This document shows positions 5,077-5,280 of a DNA stretch of 5,280 nt, piece by piece. Origin of the DNA: Luminiphilus sp. (lineage in GTDB: Bacteria; Pseudomonadota; Gammaproteobacteria; Pseudomonadales; Halieaceae); contig JAQXEB010000054.1 in NCBI GenBank assembly GCA_029251065.1, forward strand, positions 1-5,280. Direction: 5' to 3'. The position numbers and the translations under genes are program-made. Position 1 is the first letter of the stretch; each line of letters begins with the position of its first letter. A model generated the notes under the pieces. That model was not told where the DNA came from and searched no databases. It saw only the letters and a program-made list of their open reading frames with translations.

Positions 5077-5280
5077 TTAATTAAGACCGTACGCCATGCG
5101 GAGAAGCGTCATCGGGTGTTGCGCGCTATCAACGCTGTCAGCAAGGTGGGCAATGTGTTCACCCGCCATGGGACAATCTGAAATAAAGTGATCAGGTTTC
5201 TGATCGTTCACCTTACGGACGGTTGGCCGCGCAATTTTAACGGACTTGTCACGGGTTTCCTTCTTCACCGCATAGGTACC
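5077..5280 (-). CDS. Heterodisulfide-reductase-like (CCG-domain) Fe-S protein, C-terminal part
   Basis: These are the last 67 residues of a gene that runs off the right edge; its frame is open to base 5280 and stops at TAA 5077-5079. The fragment begins GTYAVKKETRDKS, continues through FISDCPMAGEHI, and ends HPMTLLRMAYGLN. This resembles the end of the second cysteine-rich (CCG) domain of GlpC/HdrB-like Fe-S oxidoreductases, where G-[TW]-[YWF]-x-x-K, a D-C-P-x-x-x-x-x-I motif and a final H-P-x-x-L-L-x-x-A-Y-G occur in this order. The immediately following DUF3501 gene is the expected neighbour. The cluster-binding ferredoxin motifs and the other CCG cysteines lie outside the window, so only the DCP cysteine (residue 36 of the fragment) can be seen. 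GTG 5266-5268 is an internal valine codon, not the start. The protein probably moves electrons in the cytoplasm or at the inner membrane face, but its partners are unknown. Confidence 0.8.
   Translation of the reverse strand, partial: GTYAVKKETRDKSVKIARPTVRKVNDQKPDHFISDCPMAGEHIAHLADSVDSAQHPMTLLRMAYGLN

Overview
The window looks like ordinary chromosomal DNA from a moderately GC-rich bacterium, most probably a free-living, aerobic gammaproteobacterium. This is inferred from gene families and general sequence style: a uridine-kinase-type P-loop kinase end, a DUF3501 gene next to an Fe-S oxidoreductase, a thiol peroxidase of the glutathione peroxidase fold, and a Tat-exported flavoprotein. No rRNA, tRNA, CRISPR array, insertion sequence, phage gene or attachment site was found, and no stretch longer than about 200 bases lacks a gene.

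Layout from left to right. (1) Bases 1-239, plus strand: the C-terminal end of a uridine kinase-like protein, cut by the window edge. (2) Bases 244-2963, minus strand: a four-gene run. In transcription order it is a Cof-type HAD phosphatase, a membrane-anchored alpha/beta hydrolase (16 bp later), a periplasmic glutathione peroxidase-like thiol peroxidase (after a 112 bp gap with a possible promoter), and a small HNH-endonuclease-like zinc protein (9 bp later). The HNH gene ends 4 bp from the kinase stop, tail to tail. (3) Bases 2964-3165: a divergent intergenic region with weak promoter candidates and short repeats. (4) Bases 3166-4422, plus strand: a DAO-family FAD oxidoreductase with a twin-arginine signal; a strong ribosome binding site fixes its start downstream of the longest possible start. 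(5) Bases 4434-4452: a GC-rich hairpin between convergent genes. (6) Bases 4465-5280, minus strand: a DUF3501 gene preceded by the C-terminal end of its usual partner, a heterodisulfide-reductase-like (CCG-domain) Fe-S protein cut by the right edge.

The genes do not form one obvious pathway. The HAD phosphatase and hydrolase are probably co-transcribed. The peroxidase and HNH gene form a second, tightly spaced pair, possibly with their own promoter. The Fe-S protein and DUF3501 belong to a conserved but poorly understood redox module that in other proteobacteria often includes a rubrerythrin; any rubrerythrin here would lie beyond the right edge. That module, the exported flavoprotein of unknown substrate, and the peroxidase/HNH pair are the points most worth a second look. 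I do not see convincing evidence of a wholly new system in this window.
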